This document shows positions 49,641 to 57,622 of a DNA stretch of 58,382 bases, one piece after another. Position numbers and translations under genes: made by a program. The DNA is taken from assembly GCA_934401725.1 (NCBI GenBank), contig CAKRSS010000006.1:1-58382 (forward strand). The letters are read 5' to 3'. Position 1 is the stretch's first letter, and every line of letters begins with the position of its first letter. The stretch comes from an uncultured Eubacteriales bacterium. GTDB taxonomy: Bacteria > Bacillota > Clostridia > Oscillospirales > CAG-272. Under the pieces are notes generated by a model that worked only from the letters and a program-made list of their open reading frames with translations, was not told the origin of the DNA and ran no database searches.

Positions 49641-51359
49641 ATGTCCTATATCGAAGAATATCACAAATGGCTGGCACTTCCCTCTCTGACCGAGGCGGAG
49701 CGCCGTGAACTCGAGTCGCTTGATGGCGACACAAAGGAGCTTGAAGTGCGCTTCGGCTCGTCGCTGGCGTTCGGCACGGCCGGACTGCGCGGCAAAATGA
49801 AGCTCGGCAGCAACGCTATGAACGTCTACACCGTCTCGGCGGCCACGCAGGGACTGGCGGACTACATCAAGAGCGAGGGCGCGGACGACAGAGCCCTCGC
49901 CATAGCGTTCGACAGCCGCAACAATTCGGCGCTGTTCGCCCACACTGCGGCCTCCGTGCTCGCCGGGAACGGCATAAAGGTCTACATTTTTGACGACCTG
50001 CGCCCGACGCCCGAGCTGTCATTCGCGCTGCGTTATTACGGCTGCATCGCTGGAATAAATATAACCGCCTCGCACAATCCCAAGGAGTACAACGGCTACA
50101 AGGCCTACTGGGAGGACGGTGCGCAGATAGGTCCCGAGCAGGCAGAGCGCATCGCCGCTCGTATGCGCGGGATTGACCTCGCCACTGGCATTCACAGCTG
50201 CCCGTTTGAGCACGCGGTGAAGGAGGGGCTCATCACCGTCATCGGAAGCGAGACGGATGAGCAGTACCTCGACGCCGTCATGGAGCAGGTGGTGGACCGC
50301 AAGGTCATCGAGGACGCCGCGGACAAGCTGAGCATAGTCTACACGCCACTGCACGGCGCGGGCTACCGGCTCGTGCCCGAGATAATCCGCCGCATCGGCA
50401 TCAAACACCTGTACAGCGTGCCCGAGCAGTCGACGCCCGACGGCAACTTCCCGACGACGCCCAAGCCCAACCCTGAGTACCCGCAGGTGTTCACCTGCGG
50501 CATTCCGCTGGCTGACCGCGTCGGAAGTGACCTCATCATCGCCACCGACCCCGACGCCGACCGTGTCGGCATCATGGTGCGCGGCGCGGACGGCAAGTTC
50601 GTCACGCTCAACGGCAACCAGACCGGCTCCTTGCTGCTCGACTACATCATCCACGCCTATATCCGCACCGGCAAAATGCCGCCCGAGCCCTATGCGGTCA
50701 AGTCCATCGTCACGACCGAGCTAATGAGCAAAATCTGCCGTGAGAACGGAGTCGAGCTTTACAACGTGCTGACCGGCTTCAAGTATATCGGCGAGGTCAT
50801 AAAGAAAAAGCTGGCCGAGGGACACGGCAGCTTCATTTTCGGTGCGGAGGAAAGCTACGGCTACCTCAAGGGCACCTACGCACGCGACAAGGACGCCGTC
50901 GTGGCGACCATGCTGATCTGCGAGATGACAGCCTACTACAAGAGCCTCGGCATGACACTTGCCGACGCGCTCGCAGCGCTTTACGCTAAATACGGCTACT
51001 CGCTTGAGCGCACGCAGGAGATCATTCTCAACGACTACACCGGCCGCGAGCAGATGAAGCGTATCATGTCGTCCTTCCGCTCGGGCATCCGCGAGATTGC
51101 GGGCGTCGCCGTTTCGACGGTGAGCGACTACCTCGCGGGCACCGTCCGCAGCCTAACCGACGGCTCTGAGTCGCCGACCGGGCTTCCCTCCTCCGATGTT
51201 CTTCGCTTCGCCCTTGAGACCGGCGATGTCATAATCGTCCGCCCATCCGGAACCGAGCCGAAGGTCAAAGTTTACTACCTTCTCTCGGCCGCAGACGCCG
51301 CAGAGGCCACCGCCAAGCTGGAAAAATATCAGGCTGCGGTCGGTGAAATTACAAAATAA
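49641..51359 (+). CDS. phosphoglucomutase/phosphomannomutase
   Basis: A 572-aa alpha-D-phosphohexomutase. The phosphoserine loop is TASHNP with Ser144, the metal loop is ATDPDADRVG (near 305), the sugar loop GAEESYGYLKGT (near 410), and the phosphate loop RPSGTEPKVKVYY (near 545). Length and sequence type (FGTAGLRGKM, DSRNNSALFA) fit Bacillus PgcA, which makes glucose-1-phosphate for wall and storage polymers. Mannose substrates cannot be excluded. The ATG at 49641 has GGAGA upstream. It is the last gene of the htpG operon. Confidence 0.93.
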   Translation: MSYIEEYHKWLALPSLTEAERRELESLDGDTKELEVRFGSSLAFGTAGLRGKMKLGSNAMNVYTVSAATQGLADYIKSEGADDRALAIAFDSRNNSALFAHTAASVLAGNGIKVYIFDDLRPTPELSFALRYYGCIAGINITASHNPKEYNGYKAYWEDGAQIGPEQAERIAARMRGIDLATGIHSCPFEHAVKEGLITVIGSETDEQYLDAVMEQVVDRKVIEDAADKLSIVYTPLHGAGYRLVPEIIRRIGIKHLYSVPEQSTPDGNFPTTPKPNPEYPQVFTCGIPLADRVGSDLIIATDPDADRVGIMVRGADGKFVTLNGNQTGSLLLDYIIHAYIRTGKMPPEPYAVKSIVTTELMSKICRENGVELYNVLTGFKYIGEVIKKKLAEGHGSFIFGAEESYGYLKGTYARDKDAVVATMLICEMTAYYKSLGMTLADALAALYAKYGYSLERTQEIILNDYTGREQMKRIMSSFRSGIREIAGVAVSTVSDYLAGTVRSLTDGSESPTGLPSSDVLRFALETGDVIIVRPSGTEPKVKVYYLLSAADAAEATAKLEKYQAAVGEITK

Positions 51360-51374
51360 TATCCCATAAAAAAC

Positions 51375-51710
51375 ATACGCCCCGGCTCTCACCGGGGCAT
51401 CTGTTTTTCATGGCGTCATGCCGCGCTCCCCCTCCCGCCAAAGCCCATTTTCGGAAAGCTTTTTGCGGATTCTTAAGGAGCTTTTTCCCGAAAAAGCTCC
51501 TTAAGTGGGGTTTGGGGCAAAGCCACAAACTCTCATTCTACAAAAATATACGCCCCGGCTCTCACCGGGGCGTCTGTTTTTCATGGTGTCGCGCCACACT
51601 TTCCCTACCACCAAAGCCCATTTCGGAAAGCTTTTTGCGGATTCTTAAGGAGCTTTTTCCCGAAAAAGCTCCTTAAGTGGGGTTTGGGGCAAAGCCCCAA
51701 GCGTTCCGTT
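51375..51710. repeat. two tandem ~170-bp hairpin-rich units
   Basis: Two direct copies (51375-51547 and 51548-51710, 173-bp period) fill the gap between two convergent genes. Each unit starts with a GCCCCGG/CCGGGGC hairpin followed by CTGTTTTT (51379-51408; 51552-51581). It continues with a 14-bp TTAAGGAGC-type hairpin (51473-51504; 51645-51676) and ends with a TTTGGGGCAAAGCC(C)CAA hairpin. The units differ by a few substitutions and one indel. The first hairpin is a good terminator for the phosphohexomutase; the others read in reverse could end the van transcript. Confidence 0.85.
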
Positions 51711-53861
51711 CTATTTCACAACCACCGGCAGGCGCGAGCCCATCCGGCTTAGCAGTTCGTTGCTTATGCTGCCCGAGCCGGCGGCGACCTCGGGAGCGGT
51801 CATCGGGGAGATGGCGTCGATCAGCGTCACAATGTCGCCTGCGCGCACGTCCGGCACGTCGGTCACATCGACGGCGAGCTGATCCATGCAGATCATGCCC
51901 ACAATCGGCACTGCAATGCCGCCGATCCGCACGCTTCCGCGACCGCAGGACAACGCCCGCGGCACTCCGTCACCGTAGCCTATGGGAATTATGGCAATGC
52001 GGCTGTCGCGTCTCGTCACGTAAGCGCGGTCATAGCCGATGCTCTCGCCCGCGGCAACCTCGCGCACAAGCGCCACCCGTGCGCGCAGCGACAGCACTGG
52101 ACGCAGATCAAGCGTCAGCACCGTGCTCTCGCCCGGCGTGCTCGCAACGCCGTACAGCGCGACGCCCGCGCGGACGTAATCAAAGCAAAGGCCGGGGTAG
52201 TTGAGCAGGCCGTAGCTGCTCTGAAGGTGCAGTCGGGGCATTTTCGCGAGCTCGGCGCGCAGCACGTCAGCGACGCGGTCAAAGCGCTCAATCTGCCGCA
52301 ACGTGAAGCTGACATCCTCCGGCGCGCGGCTCTCCGCGGCGCACAGGTGCGAGAAAACGCCGTCAACCTTGAGATATTTCATACCGAGTATGCGGCGAAT
52401 GCCGTCGAGATCTGTATCCGCGACGCCGAGACGGTGCATCCCGGTATCAACTTTTATGTGCACGTGCACCCGACGGCGCTGACTGTTCAGCCGCTCGGCG
52501 TAATCGGTGTCAATGACGGTCTGCGTCAGGCGGTGATGCCTGAGCTCGCCCGCGCGGCTGACGTCGGTGTAGCCGAGCACAAGAATCTCGCCGCGTATGC
52601 CGAAGCGGCGCAGGCTTATTCCCTCGTCAATCGTCGCCACGGCGAAAGAACGGACGCCGTCGACGCGCTCGAGCTGCGTCGCGACCTCATAAGCGCCGTG
52701 GCCGTACGCACCGGTCTTGACCACCGCCATAAGCTCGCAGCCCGCGGGCATCGCCGCCCGCAGCTTCGCGACGTTGTGCGAGAGGTTGGCCGAGTTCAGC
52801 TCGATGTAGGCGCGGTCAGTGCCGTCACGACGGCGGCGACCAAAACGCGCCCGCAGCTTTGCCGCCAACACCGCGTAAAGCACGCCGATGCCGACCGAAA
52901 TCAGCGCCACCACAACGAAATGCACCGCGCAGTTGTCGACAAGCAGCGCGCGCAGTCCAAGCAGTCGCGCGGCAAGGCGTACCGCGACTATGACAATGGG
53001 GTGCACAATGTAGACAACCAGCGACGCCTCGCGCAGCCACGCCGTGCGGCTCGGCGCGTTTTTCGCCGAGCCCGGCAGTGTCAGAAGGCAGAACAAAAAC
53101 CACATGCATGGGACGAGCATGAGATACATGCTGTCATGCCGCGGGATGTTGAAATAGTGCAGTGCCGCGCCCTCGCCGAGCATCAGCAAAAAGCTGAGCG
53201 CAAACCCGGCAGCCGACGCCCGAGCGCCCGGCGTCCTGCGGCTGTCGGCGGCGTATGCGCCGAGCACGATAAACAGCGGCGCGAAAAACACGCCGTTGCG
53301 CGTGTACTCGGACACCGAAAAAATCGCCTCGTAAAACGCCTTCACGGCCGGCACGCCGCAGGCAAGACCGTAGTAGCTGTCCCCGGCGAGGCCGACAAGG
53401 TACAGCACGCCCGCCACGGCGAATGCGCCGCGCCAATCAAGCCGTTTTATGAGCAGGTGCGCGATAAGAACGCCCAAAACCGCCGCGGGAAGGTACCACA
53501 AGTGGTACATTGTCCCGTTGAAGATGAGGTCGAAAATGAGCCGCGGCAGAAAATCCGCGCCCGAGAAATAGCCGCCATAAATGTTGACGGGCAGGTAAAG
53601 CAGCAGTGCCGCGGCGTAGATTACAAGCGTCCGCAGGGCAAAGCGGCGCACCCGCGAGGCGTCCCGGCTGTAACGCGAGACGCAGAAAAATCCCGTCGCC
53701 ATAAAGAAAAACGGCACGGCCACGCGCGCCGCGACGCGCGTCAGCATAACGTCGGCGGCATCGCTCAGAGCGGCGAGCGGCGTGGTGTGTATCGCCACGA
53801 CAAGCAGCGCCGCGACGAGCCGGAACCGGTCGATTCCGGTATAATAAACGTTCCTCTTCAC
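51711..53861 (-). CDS. vanT: VanT-type membrane serine/alanine racemase
   Basis: A 716-aa fusion. Residues 1-340 are an acyltransferase-3-like membrane domain with about ten helices (IDRFRLVAALLVVAIHTTPL start). Residues about 345-716 are an alanine-racemase fold: VVKTGAYGHGA carries the PLP lysine, HIKVDTGMHRLG and MICMDQLAVDV are typical, and the catalytic Tyr is in ESIGYDRAY. This fusion is the hallmark of VanT of D-Ala-D-Ser type glycopeptide resistance, which supplies D-serine. Length matches known VanT (about 700 aa). It overlaps vanXY by 4 bp (ATGA). Confidence 0.92.
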   Translation of the reverse strand: MKRNVYYTGIDRFRLVAALLVVAIHTTPLAALSDAADVMLTRVAARVAVPFFFMATGFFCVSRYSRDASRVRRFALRTLVIYAAALLLYLPVNIYGGYFSGADFLPRLIFDLIFNGTMYHLWYLPAAVLGVLIAHLLIKRLDWRGAFAVAGVLYLVGLAGDSYYGLACGVPAVKAFYEAIFSVSEYTRNGVFFAPLFIVLGAYAADSRRTPGARASAAGFALSFLLMLGEGAALHYFNIPRHDSMYLMLVPCMWFLFCLLTLPGSAKNAPSRTAWLREASLVVYIVHPIVIVAVRLAARLLGLRALLVDNCAVHFVVVALISVGIGVLYAVLAAKLRARFGRRRRDGTDRAYIELNSANLSHNVAKLRAAMPAGCELMAVVKTGAYGHGAYEVATQLERVDGVRSFAVATIDEGISLRRFGIRGEILVLGYTDVSRAGELRHHRLTQTVIDTDYAERLNSQRRRVHVHIKVDTGMHRLGVADTDLDGIRRILGMKYLKVDGVFSHLCAAESRAPEDVSFTLRQIERFDRVADVLRAELAKMPRLHLQSSYGLLNYPGLCFDYVRAGVALYGVASTPGESTVLTLDLRPVLSLRARVALVREVAAGESIGYDRAYVTRRDSRIAIIPIGYGDGVPRALSCGRGSVRIGGIAVPIVGMICMDQLAVDVTDVPDVRAGDIVTLIDAISPMTAPEVAAGSGSISNELLSRMGSRLPVVVK

Positions 53862-54595
53862 GTCCGCCTCCGCACTGTCACGACGAAACCGTCGACGTTG
53901 TTGCCCGAAACGGACGTGCTCTCATCCGGCAGGATGGCAGCCCTGTCCGACTCGCTCACCGACAGGTAAAACACCTCATATTCGCCGCACGCAAGGCGGA
54001 TGTCGGCGCGAGCACGCTTTATGTAGTCCGTGTACTCCTCGAGCGCGAGGTGATTTTCGGCCATAATCCGGGCGTGCGGGCAGCCGACATAGCGAAAATG
54101 CCACGGCTCGTGCGCAATGCCGGTGACGTCCTGCTTGTCCGCGGCGTACCGCTCGACAAAACCGAAGTCCGCGACCGCCTCTCTGAAGCGCTGGCATATT
54201 CCCTCGTACGGGAAGTCCGGCCGTATGAAATCTATGCTGTCCGACGCGAGGCCGAGGTCGATAGCAAGCCCCGTTTCGTGCTCGCTGTGCCCCGGCAGAG
54301 CGACAAAACGGCGGGTAAAAGCCTCGCCGTTATCGCGCAGTGAATCGTTATAAAGCTGCACCTGCTCCGAGTGCGGACGGTAACCGCTCACGGGCACTAT
54401 GCGATCCCCCGCCCCGATAAAGTCGAGCGCGGCGCGCAGTGCGTCCGCCGCCTCGCGGCAGAGGAGGATGTCAGGATGGCGGCGCGAGACCGGGACGAGC
54501 CCGTCCGGCGTCGACGCGCGGCAGGCGTGCGCCGCGTTAACAAGGACTAAGCTGCCGCTCTTCAGTTGCGGCAGACCTGGAGCTGCAATCGTCAT
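53858..54595 (-). CDS. vanXY: VanXY-type D,D-dipeptidase/D,D-carboxypeptidase
   Basis: A 245-aa zinc peptidase of the VanY/VanXY (M15B) family. It removes D-Ala-D-Ala dipeptide and the terminal D-Ala of precursors, so that D-Ala-D-Ser ends prevail. It has SGYRPHSEQ (about 70-78), the zinc motif SEHETGLAID with His106 and Asp113, and EPWHFRYVG with Glu163 and His166. It lacks a signal peptide, as expected for the cytoplasmic VanXY type. The N-terminal GSLVLVN fits VanXY-G. The start at 54595 lies 59 bp inside the vanG gene and has no clear ribosome site. Confidence 0.9.
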   Translation of the reverse strand: MTIAAPGLPQLKSGSLVLVNAAHACRASTPDGLVPVSRRHPDILLCREAADALRAALDFIGAGDRIVPVSGYRPHSEQVQLYNDSLRDNGEAFTRRFVALPGHSEHETGLAIDLGLASDSIDFIRPDFPYEGICQRFREAVADFGFVERYAADKQDVTGIAHEPWHFRYVGCPHARIMAENHLALEEYTDYIKRARADIRLACGEYEVFYLSVSESDRAAILPDESTSVSGNNVDGFVVTVRRRT

Positions 54596-55640
54596 TTATG
54601 TAAAGACCCAGCAGTCTGTCGAGCATCTGCGCAAAGGACAGACCGACTCCTTTCATCATATTGGGGTAACGGCTGTGCGAGGTGAAGCCGGGGATGGTGT
54701 TGACCTCGTTGAAAACTATCTCGCCGTTTCGCGTCAGGAACATATCGACGCGCGCAAAGCCCGAGCAGCCGAGCACACGGTAAATCTTCAGCGCGGCGTC
54801 CTGTATGCGGCGCTCGGTGGCGGCGTCGACGCGCGCGGGCATGTGGATTGAGGAGGTTTTGAGCGTATATTTCTCGGTGTAGTCGAAAAATCCGCCGGAA
54901 AGCTCGATTTCGTCGACCCGGCCTATTATCAGCTCGTCGATGCCGAGCACCGCGCAGCCGACCTCAAAGCCGTCGACCGTCTCCTCGACTATGACCTCGC
55001 TGTCGTGCTCGAGCGCAAGCTCGATGGCGGCCTCGAGTCGGTCGGGCGACTGCACCTTGGTGATGCCGAACGACGACCCCGCCCGCACCGGCTTGACAAA
55101 CACAGGATACGCCAGCTCGGCGTTTATTACCTCGCGCGCCGTCGCGCACTCGGCGCGCCTGAAGGTTAAAGACTTCGGCACCGAGATTCCGGCAAGGCTG
55201 ACCAGCTTGTGCGCACGGTCCTTGTCCATGCAGAGCGCCGAGCTGAGCGTGTCACAGCCGACGACGGTGATTCCCGCCAGCTCAAAAAGCCCCTGAACCG
55301 TGCCGTCCTCACCGTTTTTACCGTGCAGAACGGGAAATGCGAGGTCAATGTGCGTCAGCGTGTAGCGGCCGCCCTCAAGCTCGAGCAGTCCGTGCACCGA
55401 ACGATCCGGGCTGACGGCCACCGGGTGAAGGTTTTCACCGTCGCGGCACCACTCGTTGTCGCGTATGCTCTCGTAGCTGCCCGAGTAGCGGAACCAATCC
55501 CCCTCGCGGGTTATGCCCACGGGGATAATTTCGAATTTTTCTCTGTCTATATTCGTAAGCACCGAGTAAACCGACTGCAATGACACCTCATATTCAGTCG
55601 AGCACCCGCCGAAAAGAACTGCAATTTTGATTTTTTCCAT
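54537..55640 (-). CDS. vanG: D-alanine--D-serine ligase, VanG type
   Basis: A 367-aa ATP-grasp ligase. Motifs are LFGGCSTEYEVSLQS (9-23), FPVLHGKNGEDGT (102-114), GCDTLSSALCMDKD, PVRAGSSFGI and FNEVNTIPGFTSHSRYPNM. The loop FFDYTEKYTLKTSS with EKY at 256-258 is of the D-Ala-D-Ser group (VanC/E/G/L) rather than ordinary Ddl or D-lactate ligases. From memory of VanG the similarity is high along its length. The product D-Ala-D-Ser replaces D-Ala-D-Ala in wall precursors and lowers vancomycin binding. The ATG at 55640 has GGAGTGG upstream. It is the first gene of vanG-vanXY-vanT. Confidence 0.92.
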   Translation of the reverse strand: MEKIKIAVLFGGCSTEYEVSLQSVYSVLTNIDREKFEIIPVGITREGDWFRYSGSYESIRDNEWCRDGENLHPVAVSPDRSVHGLLELEGGRYTLTHIDLAFPVLHGKNGEDGTVQGLFELAGITVVGCDTLSSALCMDKDRAHKLVSLAGISVPKSLTFRRAECATAREVINAELAYPVFVKPVRAGSSFGITKVQSPDRLEAAIELALEHDSEVIVEETVDGFEVGCAVLGIDELIIGRVDEIELSGGFFDYTEKYTLKTSSIHMPARVDAATERRIQDAALKIYRVLGCSGFARVDMFLTRNGEIVFNEVNTIPGFTSHSRYPNMMKGVGLSFAQMLDRLLGLYINDDCSSRSAATEERQLSPC

Positions 55641-55691
55641 AATCCACTCCGGAATAATATTGCCGGATTCGCTCCGGATTCTGTCCCCTAC

Positions 55692-55720
55692 ATTATACCA
55701 CCGTTTGCCACAGAAAACAA
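55692..55720 (-). promoter_or_regulatory. sigma-A-like promoter for the vanG cluster
   Basis: Minus strand: TTGTTT (55720-55715), 17-bp spacer, TATAAT (55697-55692), with TGG before the -10 (extended -10). The leader is about 45 nt. No obvious pair of VanR-type boxes lies upstream; the terminator at 55736 closes that side. Confidence 0.7.
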
Positions 55721-55735
55721 TGATTTTAATACAAT

Positions 55736-55773
55736 CTTTATAAAAAACCTGCCGCGCTTGTGCGCGGCAGGTT
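55736..55773 (-). terminator. intrinsic terminator of the SGNH lipoprotein gene
   Basis: On the minus strand, AACCTGCCGCGC (55773-55762) pairs with 55757-55746 across a 4-nt loop and is followed by TTTTTTATAAA. It separates the lipoprotein gene from the vanG transcript. Confidence 0.85.
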
Positions 55774-55860
55774 GCTCTTATTGTATCGCTCATGCATTGC
55801 ATGGCAACGCTCTTATTGTGCCGCTCATGCATTGCATGGCGACGCCCTTATTTGTATTTT
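55774..55860. repeat. 35-bp tandem repeat, about 2.4 units
   Basis: Units 55774-55808 and 55809-55843 (GCTCTTATTG...GCATGGCAAC) differ at only a few positions. A third, partial unit (from 55844) runs into the last codons of the lipoprotein gene. Each full unit contains ATGCATTGCAT, a near-palindrome. Confidence 0.8.
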
Positions 55861-57611
55861 TCGACGTAGTCGTCCATCAGCTTCTGAATGCCCGCCATCT
55901 CGGTCGGGGACTCGAATATGCTGACGAAATTGGTGTCCTTGGCTGAGTTGTAGTGCTTGCTGACATAGCCGTCAAAGCCGCTGGCGCCGCCGCCGAACTG
56001 CCGGTTGCGGCAGAAGTCGTACGCCTGCCCGACGGCGCTCTTGCCGGTCACAACAGAGTAGCACATCCCGGCGGTTATATAGCCCGCGAGCGGGTTGGGA
56101 TGATGAGTGTCGCCCTTGTTCTTGATGAACGTCGTCTGGGTGTAGGTAAAGGCGCTGTTCTCGACCTTGGCCGTGCGGCGGATGAGGTCGTAGACCAGCC
56201 GTCCCCAGTCGGCGATGAGAACTCCCTGCTTGCGAAGCGTGGGGAGGGCGTTTATGATGTTGGTGTGGTTCTTGAGGTAGGTGTAGGAGTGCGTCACGTA
56301 GACGAACTGCACGCCCGGCTTTGTGAACCGCTTCATGACGTTTTTGACGTCGGTTACAAAGTTGGAGTTGTTCTCGCCCGCCTCGGATATGAACACTATG
56401 TCAATGTCCGCGAGGTCGACGCCTGCGAGCAGATCCTTGCCCTTGCCCGGACTGCCGCTGCCGCCCGTCTTGTCACCGGCTTCGGTGAAGTCGTAGAGGC
56501 GGTGGCCGCCGTAGGTGAAGTCATAAACGGTCACATTTTCGCCGTTCGCGTTGCATATCTGCCAGAAGACGCCCTTGTCGGTGCCGCGCTGGTTGCCCAG
56601 CTCCACGCACGCGCCGTAATACAGAAACGAATTGCCGACAAACGCGACCTTCTTGCCGTCGAGGCTGGTGCCCTCGTCGTGATATGTCTCGTTGATACCG
56701 GACGCGAGCGCGCCGTTCGATATTTTCTCCTGCATTTTTTCCATTGCTTTGTTGTACCCCATAAGGCTTGTCGCGTAAAATTCAACGAGTCCGTCGGCGG
56801 TGTTCAGTATGTAGTCGCCGCCGGTGAGCGCGGTGTCGACAAATTTGTCGCCACAGATTGCAATTCTGCCCGAATCGACCGGCGCGTCCCGCTCTGTGAT
56901 TTCCGGGCGGAAGCCGGTATTCAAGGCGAACCACATCGAGAGCTGCTCTGCAAATTCCTTGTCGGCATTTGACGCATCCTTCGTAATTGTTATCACATAT
57001 TCGGAAATATTACGTCCGCAGACGGACAAATTCAGGAATTTGTAACCATCATACGAGCCGATGACAGTCTTGCCGGTGTAGTAGAGCACGCCGTCGCGCA
57101 TTTCTAGCGAGTCGGCAAAATACTCAATCGCCTCGGCAAGCCGCTCGGTCGTGTTCGCCGCGATGACAATCTTCGAGCGGATGACGCTGACTTCCCAATC
57201 AAGATATGACGGCAGTCCCGACAGCGCCAACGACGACTGGGGACGGTTGGTCAGGCCTATGAGTATCTCGGGATTGTCGTTGTCGGCGTCCTCGGGGTTC
57301 TTGACGAAGTCGTCGTTGATGCCGATGACGGACTTGCCCGTCAGCGAGAGTATCTTTTTCCAGAGGTCGGAGCAGAGGCCGATTTCCTCGTCCGACGCAG
57401 TGGCGGAACGGATAATTGTGTAGGTGACATCCCCCGTCAGCGCTATGTCGCCGACCGGCGTCGTCGTTCCGACGCCGGGTGTGTTTTCCGAGGTAGTGTC
57501 CGACGTGTCGCCCGAGGTGTTGTCGTTTCCGTGGCCGTCGCCGCCGCAGGCGGTGAGAAGCAGTGTCAGCGTGAGAACAAGCAGAAGCAGCGGAAGAATT
57601 TTTCTTGCCAT
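55848..57611 (-). CDS. SGNH-hydrolase-like surface lipoprotein
   Basis: 587 aa. The signal peptide ends in the lipobox LTAC (Cys22), followed by a Gly/Asp/Thr/Ser-rich linker to about residue 55. Residues about 60-320 hold strand-helix repeats with PEILIGLTNRPQSS, which I know from clostridial surface lipoproteins next to carbohydrate enzymes. Residues about 325-587 resemble an SGNH hydrolase: VAFVGNSFLYYG would carry the catalytic Ser, and GDTHHPNPLAGY the Asp-x-x-His pair. A carbohydrate esterase role is inferred. The ATG at 57611 is chosen for its GGAGG at 5 nt spacing. It lies 11 bp after the isomerase-like gene. Confidence 0.8.
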   Translation of the reverse strand: MARKILPLLLLVLTLTLLLTACGGDGHGNDNTSGDTSDTTSENTPGVGTTTPVGDIALTGDVTYTIIRSATASDEEIGLCSDLWKKILSLTGKSVIGINDDFVKNPEDADNDNPEILIGLTNRPQSSLALSGLPSYLDWEVSVIRSKIVIAANTTERLAEAIEYFADSLEMRDGVLYYTGKTVIGSYDGYKFLNLSVCGRNISEYVITITKDASNADKEFAEQLSMWFALNTGFRPEITERDAPVDSGRIAICGDKFVDTALTGGDYILNTADGLVEFYATSLMGYNKAMEKMQEKISNGALASGINETYHDEGTSLDGKKVAFVGNSFLYYGACVELGNQRGTDKGVFWQICNANGENVTVYDFTYGGHRLYDFTEAGDKTGGSGSPGKGKDLLAGVDLADIDIVFISEAGENNSNFVTDVKNVMKRFTKPGVQFVYVTHSYTYLKNHTNIINALPTLRKQGVLIADWGRLVYDLIRRTAKVENSAFTYTQTTFIKNKGDTHHPNPLAGYITAGMCYSVVTGKSAVGQAYDFCRNRQFGGGASGFDGYVSKHYNSAKDTNFVSIFESPTEMAGIQKLMDDYVEKYK

Positions 57612-57622
57612 ACGCACCTCCG

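Noticed and set aside
52227..53969. Long plus-strand open frame (580 codons) opposite vanT
   Set aside because: The translation is Arg/His/Gln-rich and unlike a folded protein; vanT on the other strand has clear motifs and a coupled start.
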